Shown here one piece after another: positions 11,533 to 23,380 of a stretch of 57,301 bases of DNA. The stretch spans positions 1-57,301 of the forward strand of contig JAJIRX010000694.1 of assembly GCA_023853785.1 (NCBI GenBank). The letters run 5' to 3'. The notes under the pieces are model-generated. The model did no database searches. It worked only from the letters and a program-made list of their open reading frames with translations, and was not told the origin of the DNA. The position numbers were made by a program, and so were the translations under genes. How positions within the stretch are numbered: the first letter of the stretch is position 1; each line of letters opens with the position of its first letter. The DNA comes from Psilocybe azurescens (Eukaryota > Basidiomycota > Agaricomycetes > Agaricales > Agrocybaceae).

Positions 11533-12887
11533 TTAACATGACCATGCCCAGTAGCCTGTCGTGAGTGTCTGGCCTTCTTTCTCGGTGGGATAGATTCCTT
11601 GATCTGACGGAAAAACGGTAAAATTGAATCTTTTCAATTGAAGCAAGATCAGTTTGTTATTTTTCTAAGTGAGCACCGAAAAAGGCTGAATTAGCTTACC
11701 TTGGAGCAGGCCACCGACTACAGAAAGTGAATTTAATCCTTAAAGATGAAGTCCAAGTCTCTCTCTGAGGACTCACCACGATATATGATGCCATCTTCGA
11801 CTTTATAGCGGTTGGAATGTTTGAAATCTGTAAAAAGATCGTCAGTATCAAGGTCCTATAACAATTGCAGTGGATCGAGACACGAACCTAACACCGTCTG
11901 GCTGTCATGACAGGCACTGATACAGACCTAGAAATAAAAGGCTTTTGGACACATGTAATAGAATGAGGATTGTCGGGGTGCACTAACCACAAGCTCTGAG
12001 CCTCTAGGAAGGTCTTCAATAAGATATTTGCTCAGTGTCTACAAATCGCGTTGAAGACCATGCAAAAGTGAGGTTAAGAGAAGCACGAACCTTGTCAGTG
12101 ATAACCCTCTCTTGGTCCACCATGTTAGTCGTAGTATCAATAGCGTCGCAGGGGATGATGTCTATATAATGGAGACAGTTGAAGCTTCATGCCAGGTGTA
12201 AGTGGCGATAGTACTTGCATTCCTCCGTGTCATCCTCTTCGTGTGAGTTTCCTTGTATCGCTCTTCGAGAAGAATGTCCTTGATCTGGACAATATCAATA
12301 TCGATACATACGTGGAAAGCGCAAATGTACCTACAGACAAAGAAATAGTCCGAGTTAGGGTTGGACGGTATGAACATCGCCAACTCTCTCATCTTCGGTA
12401 GTTTCAATAAACATATTGAGGGTGCGCCGACCCGACATAGAAAGAATAAAAGCTTACTATGTTAGCATAGGTGGGTAAATGATCGTCGGGTGTGCCTTCC
12501 GAATCAGAAAGTAATATAGTCTTGTTGAATCCAAAAGCACCTTAAAATTTGGTCAGTACCATGGCATCAGGGTTATAATATGCTTTAAAAGCTCACATTG
12601 CAGCAACGCCGCCATGGACTCTATACTTTGTTGCCGACCTTTGATATGTTCTTCCATATGCCTAGTGAAGTTCATACCAATCATGAGCGCTACTTTCTTG
12701 CGCTGGACCGTTGACCATAAGCGAGTCTATATCATCCCAGGACCCAATGAAGACATTAACTCTAGATGAACTCGAGCGAGGAATAAGACCTTACCCAGTC
12801 TATGCTTCGTCGCTCAGATCGAAAGACTCTCCTTTGCATTTCAAGAGTCTCCATGGTGCGGATATGTTCCATAGAAGAATCGAACAT
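11533..12887 (-). CDS. caspase-like (peptidase C14, metacaspase-like) gene M1, altered Cys motif
   Basis: Predicted cytosolic cysteine protease homologue of the metacaspase clan. Exons joined by phase on the minus strand: 12887-12795, 12702-12597, 12540-12458, 12392-12335, 12284-12219, 12161-12091, 12038-11988, 11927-11888, 11827-11777 and an 18-base micro-exon 11717-11700. Read in order: RKKVALMIGMNF (first beta strand), KTILLSDSEGTPDDHLPTY, MRELAMFIPSNPNSDYFFV, the His motif YQGHSSR, YIIPCDAIDTTTNMVDQ, LIEDLPRGSELV and then VCISACHDSQTVL, where relatives have FDSCHSG, followed by DFKHSNRYKV. The His loop is kept; the nucleophile loop keeps Cys-His but has lost the surrounding D-S and G. The intron after 12219 uses a GC donor (GCAAGT). 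After the micro-exon the frame is uncertain; one reading stops at 11533, while a neighbouring frame resembles the C-terminal region of M3/M4. It may be a divergent enzyme, a pseudoprotease or a gene losing its 3' end. Confidence 0.7.
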
Positions 12888-13312
12888 GACTCTCCAAGAT
12901 AATAGGTAGTTCTATTGGTTTCAAGATTAATCGTTAGAATTGAAAACTTCAAGGCTGTAAAGAGCCGTAGTGGTATGTTAGTTGAGGAGGGAAAGAGGAA
13001 AGGTAAGTAATGGTTCTGATGTTCTGAAGCTGTTTTGTGGGACCCTTTCCGAGAAGTCATAGTACAGCAGCACTCCATTGCAAGGCTATGTAGTGAATAG
13101 CCTCCATGGCCTCAACAAGTCATGCCATTGTTCGAAGCAGGTACGAAGCTGTACGAAGTTTGACAGACGCGCACAAACGATGTAAACGGCTGACTAAACA
13201 AAATTTCGGCAACAGCCGACCCACAATAATTGAGAAACAATGCCCGGTGTCCCTTACAGCAGCCCTTCGGCTCTCAAAATCCCTGTCTGTCCAACAATTC
13301 ACTGTTGCAATT
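12888..13312. promoter_or_regulatory. shared divergent promoter region, M1 / CLF1
   Basis: The 425 bases between the start codon of M1 (minus, 12887) and that of CLF1 (plus, 13313) must contain both promoters. No clear TATA box was seen. The arrangement puts an accessory caspase-like gene back to back with a housekeeping splicing gene. Confidence 0.5.
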
Positions 13313-16210
13313 ATGCAAGACGGGCGTGCACCAAGGTGAGACTCATTATATTACAAAAATAGTGTTTCTAACTGTTTTCAGAATTAAAAATCGGGCACCA
13401 GCTGCGATCCAGGTGAAAGTTATCTGTATGTGATGTATGATACCATGCTCATGAAACCCTGTTATCCAGATCACAGCGGAGCAACTCCTGCGAGAAGTAC
13501 TGATAACATCAATCACCGTGAAAGAAAGGATGCTGACACTCTGCGTAGGCTCAAGAACGACAGGAAACAGCGTTTCGCGCACCGAAGCAGCGAGTTGAGG
13601 ATTTCGAAGAACTCCATGAATATCGCGGCCGGAAAAGAAAGGAATTCGAGGAGAGAATCCGTCGTACGCGAGGAAGCATGTGAGTATCTTCGTCACTCAC
13701 TTTAATATGCTCTCTGACACGGTTGTGGTTCAGAAAAGAATGGTTGCAATATGCCAACTGGGAGGTACGTTTCTTTCCATTATCCATCTCTCAACAAACC
13801 TCCAACCAACCTCAACCATAGGCCTCTCAAAATGAATTCGCGCGCTCGCGATCCATCTTCGAACGTGCTCTCGATGTCGATCCACGCAGCGTCCAGCTCT
13901 GGCTATCCTACACAGAAATGGAGCTGAAATCCCGGAATGTCCAACATGCCCGCAATCTCTTCGACCGCGCTGTCACCCTCCTTCCACGTGTCGACCAACT
14001 CTGGTACAAATACGTCTACCTAGAAGAACTCCTTCAAAATGTCCCTGGGGCCCGCCAAGTGTTTGAGAGGTGGATGCAATGGGAACCGGATGACAAGGCG
14101 TGGCAGGCGTATATCAAGCTGGAGGAGAGATACCAAGAGCTTGATAGAGCCAGCACGATATATGAGCGCTGGGTGGCGGTGAGGCCGGAGCCGAGGGTGT
14201 GGGTGAAGTGGGGCAAGTTCGAGGAGGAAAGGAATCGCTTCGACAAAGCGCGAGAGGTCTTCCAAACTGCTCTGGAGTTCTACGGTGACGATGAGGAGCA
14301 GGTTGAGAAGGCCCAGGCAGTTTTCAACGCGTTTGCAAAGATGGAAACGCGACTGAAGGAGTTTGAGCGTGCTCGTGTCATCTACAAGGTAACACCGTCC
14401 ATCTTCCTTTATGTCTTTTTCTGACTCACTTTTTCGATTTTTATTGCTAGTTCGCCCTCTCCCGAATTCCAAGAGCAAAATCTGCCGCTCTCTATGCTGC
14501 CTATACCAAATTCGAAAAGCAGCACGGAACCCGCAATACTCTTGAAAACACCGTCCTAGGGAAGCGACGTATACAGTACGAGGAGGAGATTTCCCACGAC
14601 GGAAAAAAACTACGACGTCTGGTTCGACTACGCGCGGTTGGAGGAGGGTGCTTATCGCGATCTCAAAGACGAGGGCAGTACACGGGAAGAACTGGATGCT
14701 GCCGTCGGACGTGTCCGCGAGGTTTATGAACGGGCTGTCTCGCAAGTCCCTCCAGGAGGAGAAAAAAAGACATTGGAGGCGATATATTTTCCTGTGGCTG
14801 GATTACGCCTTGTTTGAGGAGATTGAGACGAAGGTTAGTATTCGTATCATTGCAGTCTTCGGATATCATATCTGATATGTCGCGTCGCCCTCATTCTAGG
14901 ATTACCCACGGACGCGACAAATATACCAGACGGCTGTTCAGCTTGTCCCTCACAAGCAGTTTACGTTCGCGAAACTGTGGCTCATGTTCGCCAAATTTGA
15001 AGTGAGAAGACTGGAGCTTCCCGCGGCGCGCAAGATTCTTGGTACGTCTATTGGGATGTGCCCGAAAGAAGCGCTCTTCAAAGGATATATTGACTTGGAA
15101 GTTGAGGTCTGCCCTCAAATTGATCTTTTTGATGCCCTATCTAATTTTTGTTGCGTAGCTCCGTGAATTCGACCGAGCACGTACGCTATACGAGAAATAC
15201 CTCGAGGTAGATTTTGCCCCATGTGACAAGCAAAGCTTCTGTATTCTTAACTAATCCATCTCATTTTCTCCAGTGGGATCCTTCCAACTCCACTGCATGG
15301 ATCAAATTCGCCGAGCTCGAAGCCCAACTCCAAGATTTTGCTCGCACGCGTGCTATTTTCGAGCTTGCCGTTTCTCAGTCTCCGCTGTCGATGCCGGAGC
15401 TGTTGTGGAAGGCGTACATCGACTTCGAGGTCGAGGAAGGCGAGAGGCAGACGGCGAGAGCTTTGTATGAGAGGTTGATTGCGCTGAGCGGACATGTGAA
15501 GGTCTGGATATCGTATGCACTATTTGAGGCTGAGCCCATGCCGCTCCCGAGAGCGGAGAGGGAGGAGGAAGATGAGGAAGATGAGGAAGATGAGAGGAAG
15601 ATGGTGCCCGGTGATGTTTCGGTTGCGAGACAGGTCTTTGAACGTGCTTATAAAGACCTGAAGAGCAAACAGCTGAAGAGCGAGGTATGTTTTCATTTTT
15701 TTTGCCCTTCTTTTTCGGCCGGTTTTTTTATACAGTGAACCATAGCGTGTGGCTCTGCTGGAGGTGTGGAAGACGTTCGAGCAGAACAACAGCAGCGCCG
15801 AGGATGTCAAGAAAGTGGAGGATATGATGCCCATCGTCACCAAGAAACGCCATGTCGATCAAGAAACCGGACAGATGGTCGAAGGTCAGTGTATTTTTAC
15901 TCTTTATCTTGGTTGGTTACAATATGTTTATGCTCATGCTTTTTTATATACTTCAGATTGGGACTTGGTGTTTGCAGACGACGAACGCGAATCGAATCCT
16001 ACTTCGTTCAAGTTCATGCAAATGGCGCATGCTTGGAAGCAAGCCCAGGCCAAGAATGCGGGTGCTGGTGGCGCGTCTTCGCTTTTGTCTGGGTTCACTG
16101 CTGCTACGGTCAGCAAAGCACAGGAAGAGGAACAGGAGGAAGATGACAATGACGATAAGGATGTCGCTAGCTCCGACGAAGAAGAGGAAGAAGATGAAGA
16201 AGAGGAGTAG
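13313..16210 (+). CDS. CLF1: pre-mRNA-splicing factor CLF1 (crooked neck, HAT-repeat protein)
   Basis: Nuclear scaffold of the Prp19/NineTeen complex that joins the spliceosome during activation. The start at 13313 (MQDGRAPR) splices to [10 protein letters not shown] and ITAEQLLRE, the conserved N-terminus. Then come [18 protein letters not shown] and a run of half-a-TPR repeats: [145 protein letters not shown]. It ends in an acidic [10 protein letters not shown] tail with a stop at 16208. At least ten short introns fit in phase. Two A7 runs, 14603-14609 and 14762-14768, each put the frame out by one base in the middle of conserved repeats. Since CLF1 is essential in tested fungi and appears single-copy here, these are more likely sequence errors than real lesions. 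Confidence 0.95.
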
Positions 16211-16831
16211 ATTTTTATCGATGAAGGGCTATGTAAGAAGATTACATTGTTGTTTTGCTCGAATTCTTTTGGTGATCGAATATTCTTTTTGCTTCAACAC
16301 AAGTATTTGGGTGGGAATTCATATGGCTATGTAGGTACTTGAGCAAATAGCGTACTATATTGTGTTTTATTTTCGTACAACAGTCCCTGGCTAGTGCTTA
16401 GATAAGGGACGGATAACTTACTCCCCCGATAGCTTCGGTTCCTGGATCGCCCATATTCAAGGGCCGACGTTTATATTATCTAGTTACCCTGTTCCCAACC
16501 CCTTTCTTTATCACAAGCGCTTAAAGTCCTCCAAAAATCCTAACGCACGTTCACCATAAACTAACTATAAGTAAGGAGGCGAAAGCTTTGCACCGCGTTG
16601 CTCTCGAGCGGCACTGCCTGACAACGCAAGGGTCCCATTGATCGTGTCAAAACATCATGTATGTTCGCGTTTCACAGCCTTCGATTCTCGCGTAGCGCCC
16701 GCTCTGTATGATATAAACGCTGACTCTGGGCATGATGTGCAGATTCCGGGTGTTCTTCCATCACTTGTATGCCCCTCCTTTGCTAGGCCAACACCTCTCA
16801 ACGATTTTCCGCCCAACGAGTCGTTTTCGAC
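16211..16831. other. CLF1 3' flank and M2 promoter region
   Basis: About 620 bases between the CLF1 stop and the M2 start. A small open frame from 16638 has no recognisable motif. The stretch should hold the CLF1 3' UTR/polyadenylation signals and the promoter of M2; no specific element could be picked out. Confidence 0.4.
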
Positions 16832-19166
16832 ATGAAGATCATCAGAAGCCGGCTGTGGCCTCAAGGGCGCAGGCAGGCAATTGAGGCGGCAGTGGCCGCT
16901 GCCGCTGCTGTCGCTGAGAACGCTGTTCCTCAGAATCCCGAGGTTGAGAAGAAGAAGACCAGGAAGAAGGCGCTGTTGATTGGCTGTCAAGAGGTTCGGG
17001 ACCAGCCTACCTCTCCGGTGACTCCAGGACCCCTCTCGCCACTATCAACCAGATTCAACAGGTCGGATAACTTTGCAGTGAATGGGCTGAAGAGGGTGAA
17101 GACGAAGATCAAGGAGAAGAAGTCGATAAAGGAGAGTTTGTTGAAAGGACCCCACAGAGACGTTGAGGCTCTCCGGAAGCTTTTGATAGGTGTGTGTGAA
17201 TCCAATTTCGATGTTATTGGTGCTCAAATGCATATGATTGTTACTAGAGGTCTACAGCTACGATTCTGAAGATATTGTCGTTCTTATCGATAATGACCTG
17301 CCTGGCCATAAGCAACCTACAGAAGATAGCATTGTATGTGGTGCATCTACATCAAGCTGATTCTAATCAGGCTGACCGGAAATTCCTAAAATAAGATGGA
17401 AGAAATGAAACGATTGGTGGCAGGAGCACAGGAGGGCGACCGCTTTTTCTTCCATTGTAAGCTTTTCTAATGATTTTCGATTACCTAGGATGTTGCTCAC
17501 CGCCATCTGGCTTTGCTAGTCTCTGGGCATTCGATACAGGAAGATACGGACGATATCTCGGAGGAGGATCGCAAAAACGAATGTCAGTCGCATCTAAACT
17601 TGACGCATGGCATGTGCAGATTCTTACCAAAAAGTTGACTACATAGTCATTGAGACTTCGGATGGGAAAAGGATCAAGGACGATGTGAGTTCGAAAATTG
17701 ACGTCAAACAATATCCCGAGCTAAGATGAACGATTACAGATTCTGAAAGAAACGCTCGTCGACCCTTTACCTGCGGGGGCATCTTTGATTGTGTGTATAT
17801 CCTCTCCGTCATTCTCTCTCTTTTTAAAAGGTGTCTGTAGGCTATCTTTGATTCTTGTCACTCCGGTTCTTTACTTGGTATGCATCTTTCACTTTGAAGG
17901 AGCCGACAAGAGTGAGACGTGACGTTGATTACATTTGAACAGATCTAAAGCATTTCCGCTGCAATCGTGTTTATGTACCTTGGGTAAACAAAGGGTACAG
18001 AAGAACAGCTTCGCTGTGGAACAATAATAGTGAGCTTATCCCTGTAAATGAGAATCGCATGAAACTTGGAAACTTATGCCAACCTCAAAGAGCGTCAGCA
18101 AGCCAGTGAGTGGTCCGAAGAATAGTCCCAGCACGTGATGTTATAACAGTCGCGTCTCGGCAGAGATATCAATGCATAACCCCATATCCCGATTAAAAGC
18201 TCATGCGGCCGGCGCATGGGCGCGCTCTTCCATTGACCAAGTCCTTATCACACCTACGGACTCAATGGCAACACACGAAGGCACTGCCAACGGAGTGGCA
18301 CCGGGGCACATCAAATCCAAGTTGTCCATCACAACTGACCAGCTGGTGCAGCCGACCAAACTATGGCTAGATTCTCCAGGCGTCCGGCAAGAATGCTCGT
18401 CTCCTGTGGCGCTGTACTGCACTGGCTACTGTAGACATCATGCGCTGTACGATGAAAGCGACACGCAGGCGGACGTCGTATGTCCTCGTGTTTTCCCAAC
18501 TAGTGCAACCGGCTTACCAGTGAAAATTTTTCTTAATGAAATCAGATCTCTATATCCTCCGCAAAAGATGGCCAGAAGTCCTGGGAGGACAAAAACGGGA
18601 CGTCGATGACACAGGTTCTCGTCCAAATTCTGAGTAAGTAACGAGGTCTCTGTAGACTTATCGGGCAGTGGCTGATGCTGTGTCTAGGACAAGACCCCAT
18701 CTTTCATTGGAGGACCTCATGACACTTGTCAGGTTTGTTCTGTTTCATTTATCTGCTTCGATGTCGGAGAATACAAACCGTGCTTATTCTGTGATCCCTT
18801 TAGTCATGATATCCATGCGTTTTATGTAGATCTGCATACTCGTGCTCGCGAGTACAGGAAGCAAGTCAAGATCGCAAACGAAAAGAAACGGAAAAAAGGA
18901 AAGCAGCCCAAGCAAGGCGACTCCGTTGAGATGAATAACTTTCAAAACCCCCAGGTAAGTACTGCGGCGAGCGTGATCGCGTCGTTCTGTTCTTCTTAGG
19001 TGTGTTATTGTTATTGACGGCTCTTCTTTTGTTCGTGGGTGTGTTTTCATGATTAGCTTTCTAGCGAACGCCCGCTTGTGAGACTTCCTCTTGGGCGCAT
19101 CAATACATTTTAGTTCTGATCAGTCTTTAAAATTTTAAGGACATGAGGCGACTTTTCAGTCCTTAG
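16832..19166 (+). CDS. metacaspase-like protease M2 (classical Agaricomycete form)
   Basis: Cysteine protease homologue of the caspase/metacaspase clan (peptidase C14), probably cytosolic. The start ATG 16832 gives an alanine-rich leader, then KKALLIGCQEV. Exons by phase: 16832-17189, 17248-17333, 17396-17456, 17520-17582, one ending at 17684, and further short ones. Motifs: LLKGPHRDVEALRKLL, DIVVLIDNDLPG, FFFHFSGHS (catalytic His near residue 172), IVIETSDGKRIKDDIL, DPLPAGASLIAIFDSCHSGS (catalytic Cys near residue 229) and DLKHFRCNRVYVPWVNKG. The C-terminal part has LYCTGYC, ISISSAKDGQKSWEDKNGTS, MTQVLVQIL, DLMTLVSHDIHAFYVD, a basic stretch, VEMNNFQNPQLSSERPLDM and a stop at 19166. One exon join near 18640 is either at A|GTAAGT with one C missing (C4 at 18692) or at the weaker GTAACG donor, which stays in frame. 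Both catalytic residues are present, so it should be active. It is the longest and most classical of the four paralogues. Confidence 0.88.
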
Positions 19167-20789
19167 AAATGATACCTTTTCTGGTCGCCTGGAGCGTGTA
19201 CTTACATTACACTTGACTACGCTATGCTTTTTTGGTTGTGGACTTGTGATTCCGCTTTTTTCTCTGTAGCAACGATGCACAGCCTACATGACAGCTCTGA
19301 CTCGCTTTGACTCGATGCCATGACTCGTTTATATGTACCGGTAGGTCCATACCCCTATCCATATTTTCTTTCAGCCCGGGAACTGAGTCATTTATTTAGT
19401 TCGAGGGCAGTGTGTTTTCTTAACCGTGACAACAAATCTCTCCAAGTGGAGGGGGCCTCTCTACGAGAATAGTACGTGTCGGATCGTATTTTTCCTCTTT
19501 TCCAAATCTTAGAAGTATCGGTCAGATCTACACCCGCATTACGCCTGGTCGGACAATCATACACGACCATCTACACCACGACCTTACCATCACTGTCTCT
19601 ACGTACTTTTCCTTGCTCCTTCCGATCAATCGTTGCTTTTTCTCCATGATTCGTTCATCGAATTCTCGAAAACTGATTCTTCCACTCGGACCTCATCCAC
19701 AGCTTTCTACATTCCATTCTTTGTCTTTGATTAAGGCTGCGCTCTCAACAAACATACAAATGCATGTCCCTGCAGATATCCCCTTCGACGTTATCCGTCC
19801 TCAAGGACCCTAATATGACTATCCTATCGTATTATATACCTCATATAATATATTCTTTTAACGCCTCTGCGATCGTCAAAGATGGCGAGAAAGGTATGCA
19901 TTGGCTCCGCACTTTCTTTTAGGTATTCAACGCGTAGTGGCGGTAGAGATGCACCATCATTCAATACCTTACCTTACGCGTGAGAATAGACTGTGTGACC
20001 AGTGTTGGACGGCTGGGCCGGTTCTTATCAGTTCAATCAACGTGGTGCCCGAGTCTCACTCATCCCTTCATCGACTCTCCATTCTACCTCATTATGAGTA
20101 ACCTAATGCCATTAAAACACCGCCACGGGCGGGGAAAAAAACCGCCACTGTAGTGCGCATTCCAGGCACTAAGTGTTCCACTGTGCTTTCGCCAGATTTT
20201 ACCAGATTCCGGTGATCACAATGCTAGCCTGTGGCACAACGAGTGAGAGTCGGACACTGGAGACATTGTCTACGATATCTTCAAGAATACGTCACTGATG
20301 TACCATTGGAAACGCAGGCGGGCGATGTATATATCTCCTTAATGGTAAAATGAATGGCTCCCGCGATTCACTCAACCATTTGCCAGCCATACGAAACCTT
20401 ACACATCTGCCAACTAGCCAAAGGGATTGGGGTCCTAGTAAGCGCGGCAAGCGCTCAGTGTTCGTGGGCCTAATGCTCTTTGCGAAGGAAACTCATCTAT
20501 GGAGCTACGAGTTTGGGCACTAAATGGAAGACCCGGTCCTCATGTTTTCCGTGTTCGTGCGGGATAAAATAACGCCAGGTATAAGAAGTGGGTGACCCTC
20601 CGATACGTGACAGACCCCACGGCGTACGGAGCATAGCCTCGGAACCCACGGCCTATAAGTATGAGGCGGGCCAACACAAACAAAATGGCCTGCCATTGCT
20701 CACTTCTTGTTCAGAGGAATCCTGTGCTCTCTTCTCCAATCTGCTCATATCTCAATCTGAGGCTTTCAATAGTTTTGCCGACTCACCAA
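19167..20789. other. intergenic region; left part duplicated at 23.6-24.2 kb
   Basis: No gene is supported in these 1.6 kb. The first several hundred bases downstream of M2 resemble the bases downstream of the metacaspase relic at 23.6 kb: the motif TAGGTCCATA at 19350 and 23791, and TTTTCCTTGCTC near 19608 and 24099. Close to M3 a TATA-like CCTATAAGTATGAG lies at about 20650, roughly 140 bases before the M3 start. Confidence 0.5.
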
Positions 20790-22788
20790 ATGACGCCTGC
20801 ACACAACAACGCTTTCCGACGGCTTCGTTTATATTTGAGCATCATAGTGAGCTTCCCTCTTTAACATAGGTCCATCTCTCATTGCTTATGGTGTAGGCTC
20901 GGTTCCGCCGACGCCCCAAGGTGGCCCTCCTTATCTGCATCGGCTACGAAGGGGACGGGCATTTTCTCTTGAAGGGATCTCATAGAGACATTGAGTCTTT
21001 GAAAGACTTGCTTACAAGTACGCTTCAACGCAATCACTGGTGTTATGGCCAATTCCGATGTCGTCCCTGCAGTTCAATATAACTTTAACAAGATTATTGT
21101 TCTCAGTGACGAACGGGGCACGCCCGACAATATGATCCCTACTCAAGCAAACATTGTATGCCATTTCTATCCATACATTCTGACGATGATGCTGAGTTTC
21201 GTCGCAGATGAAGCAGCTGGAGTCATTGATCCCATCTAACCCTGGAGCAAATTTCTTTTTGCCTGTACGCTCCGCATGAGTGCCTCGATGATGAATATTG
21301 AAGACCCAATTTTATAGATTCGGGGCACTCCGACCAGAGGCCTGATGAATCAGGAGAAGAGGAGGATGGTCTGGAAGAATGTACGTCGTCGTTATTAAAT
21401 GCCATTCGTCATGTAATATAGAACCACCCCCGCAGATATCATCCCATGTGATGCAATGGACCGATCGGGCAAGGTCGTTGAGGACCTTATAATTACTGAC
21501 AAGGTTGGTTTGTTCCCATCCTTATAGAAAGCGCCACCTATTAACGATTGTTCAGGTTTTAAATGAGCATCTTGTCAAGTCCCTTCCCAAGTGTTCCCAG
21601 CTTGTCGTGCGCTTCCTTTCACTCCCCATAAGCTTCCCTTTCTGACGGCAGTACTTTCAGGCCCTTTTCGATTCCTGTCATTCTGGAACCTTGTTGAGTG
21701 GGGATCATATCTTTGTTATTGCCGAACGTGAGCTCTGATGAGCTAGCTACCCCAGACTTAGAGCACCAGAAATGCAATCGCATTGACAAAAGAAGTTTGG
21801 GTAGGTCTTCACAACAATCAGCAAGTCCTATGGGTCTAACCAATTCTACGGAAGTTCAACTTGGTTTCAGAAAAGGTACAGTTGTCGTTGTTTATACGCT
21901 TCCACACCCTTCTGATTATGACACTTGTCTTTCGCTCTACTAGTCTCAAAGTCCATACGCCGCCGCATGGATTACGGATACGACATTGCTTCTTCCTTTG
22001 CTGCGACACGTCGATACATCCCCCAATTTCCTCCCTTCAGTATCCACAAATCAACGGACGATCTGCAGAGACATGCTGACCGACGTGCACGCAAACCAAA
22101 GACTCCTTGCTCGGGTTTTTGTTCAAAGGTCCCTACGTACGATAAGCAGGTGGTATGTCCACATCTCATCCTCAGCTGATACACCCTTTTATACTCGATT
22201 TTCATAGATTTGTATCTCGGCATGCGACGATTCACAACGATGTACGGAAGGTCCTGATGGTGGTCTCATGACAAAGGTATGAGTATCGCAGTTACTTCAC
22301 TTTTATTTACACCCGAATCTCACGTGTATGGCAACGATTCCAGGCAATCGTCACATTTTTGAGAACGACCAAAAGGCCTACATATAAGCAGATTATGGAA
22401 GCTGCAACGTAAGTCGGAGCAACGATGCTACTTGGTTCTACCTCTGATCTCACACATCAGGGGGTGTTCGTGATGCGCGCAAGGCTCGGGAAGAACAAAT
22501 GTCATCGTACCTTGCGAACAAGCCTTGTTACTTTCCTTGTTCTCTTTTCCACCACGCAAGATGCCTCAGCGACACTGAGAGAAGCACCAAAAATTGATCC
22601 GTGCTAAAAGCGAACCACAGGTAATTTTGCACCATCTATATATGACCTGCAGCATCCTTCTGATGTATATTTTATGTAGCTCTCAAGCTACAGACCGGTT
22701 GTAAGAGCTTCCTTCAAATTTCTCGAAGTTGACCGAAGATTGACGTGCTTAATATGAACAGAATATGAACGGAATCTTAAAGCTTTGA
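20790..22788 (+). CDS. caspase-like (metacaspase-family) protease M3
   Basis: Paralogue of M2 and M4, likely a cytosolic cysteine protease. A 57-base first exon (20790-20846) encodes the basic 19-residue leader MTPAHNNAFRRLRLYLSII. It continues with 20897-21017 (ARFRRRPKVALLICIGY), 21073-21155 (FNKIIVLSDERGTPDN), 21208-21264, 21318-21380 (the His motif YSGHSDQRPDESGEE), 21436-21503 (YIIPCDAMDRSGKVVEDL), 21556-21606 (VLNEHLVKSLPKCSQLV) and then ALFDSCHSGTLL with the catalytic Cys near residue 174, and LEHQKCNR. The later exons carry RRRMDYGYDIASSF, TPCSGFC, ICISACDDSQRCTEGPDGG, AIVTFLRTTKRPTYKQ, a region with RCLSDTERS, LSSYRPV and a last exon NMNGILKL with a stop at 22786. One-base frame breaks lie at the T5 run 21256-21260, a G run near 22461 and the A5 run 22589-22593. 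Apart from these, splice phases match M4 exactly. Confidence 0.85.
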
Positions 22789-23380
22789 ATGCGAAGATGC
22801 TTCGCTTGTCTATTGAAACCCCTCGGAGACCTTACATTTATTCGGCAATTATACACTTAATTGAAGCAGCACATGGCCGCGTCCTCCATCCAGGCTAGCA
22901 ACCGACAGAAGGTAGCACAAACATGACAGCGCAGCATTCCCGAAGACGTTTTCAATCAAATCTTACATCCGGCATTTCTAGACTTCATTCACCAGTGACC
23001 GTTGCTCGGATCAAGGCGAAACCTTCAAGAAACCATCCTTTCACCGTCTGTTTCTCTCTTCGGCATTGACAAGAATCATCTAATCAAAGACCGCCCAGGA
23101 TCTCCCCTCTTATAAGTTCTATTCTTATCACCACACGCAGGAATTTCGTCCTCGTTGGACCCAAGCACCCGCGAATTTGACAGCTGTTATTTTTCTTTGT
23201 TCCTGAGGAACTTTCTTATGGGGTACCCGGTGTCCATTCACAAGTAGAGCATTTCGCGTTTTCGTTTCCCACTCCATTCGTCCGTGCAACTTCTTTTTAT
23301 CATTCGATTCAGTTCTCTGGTGGACGTTTCATCATTATTCTTCCTCTTCCTCCTTCTCGTTCGCCGTTCTTCATCCCGGC
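22789..23380. other. spacer between M3 and the metacaspase relic
   Basis: About 590 bases with no supported gene. The stretch immediately left of the relic is pyrimidine-rich and, on inspection, matches the M2 gene only weakly, so the duplicated block seems to begin near 23381. Confidence 0.4.

Noticed and set aside
14020..14745. Long antisense open frame of 241 codons on the minus strand
   Set aside because: It is the shadow of CLF1, which has a full chain of HAT repeats and splice sites on the plus strand here.
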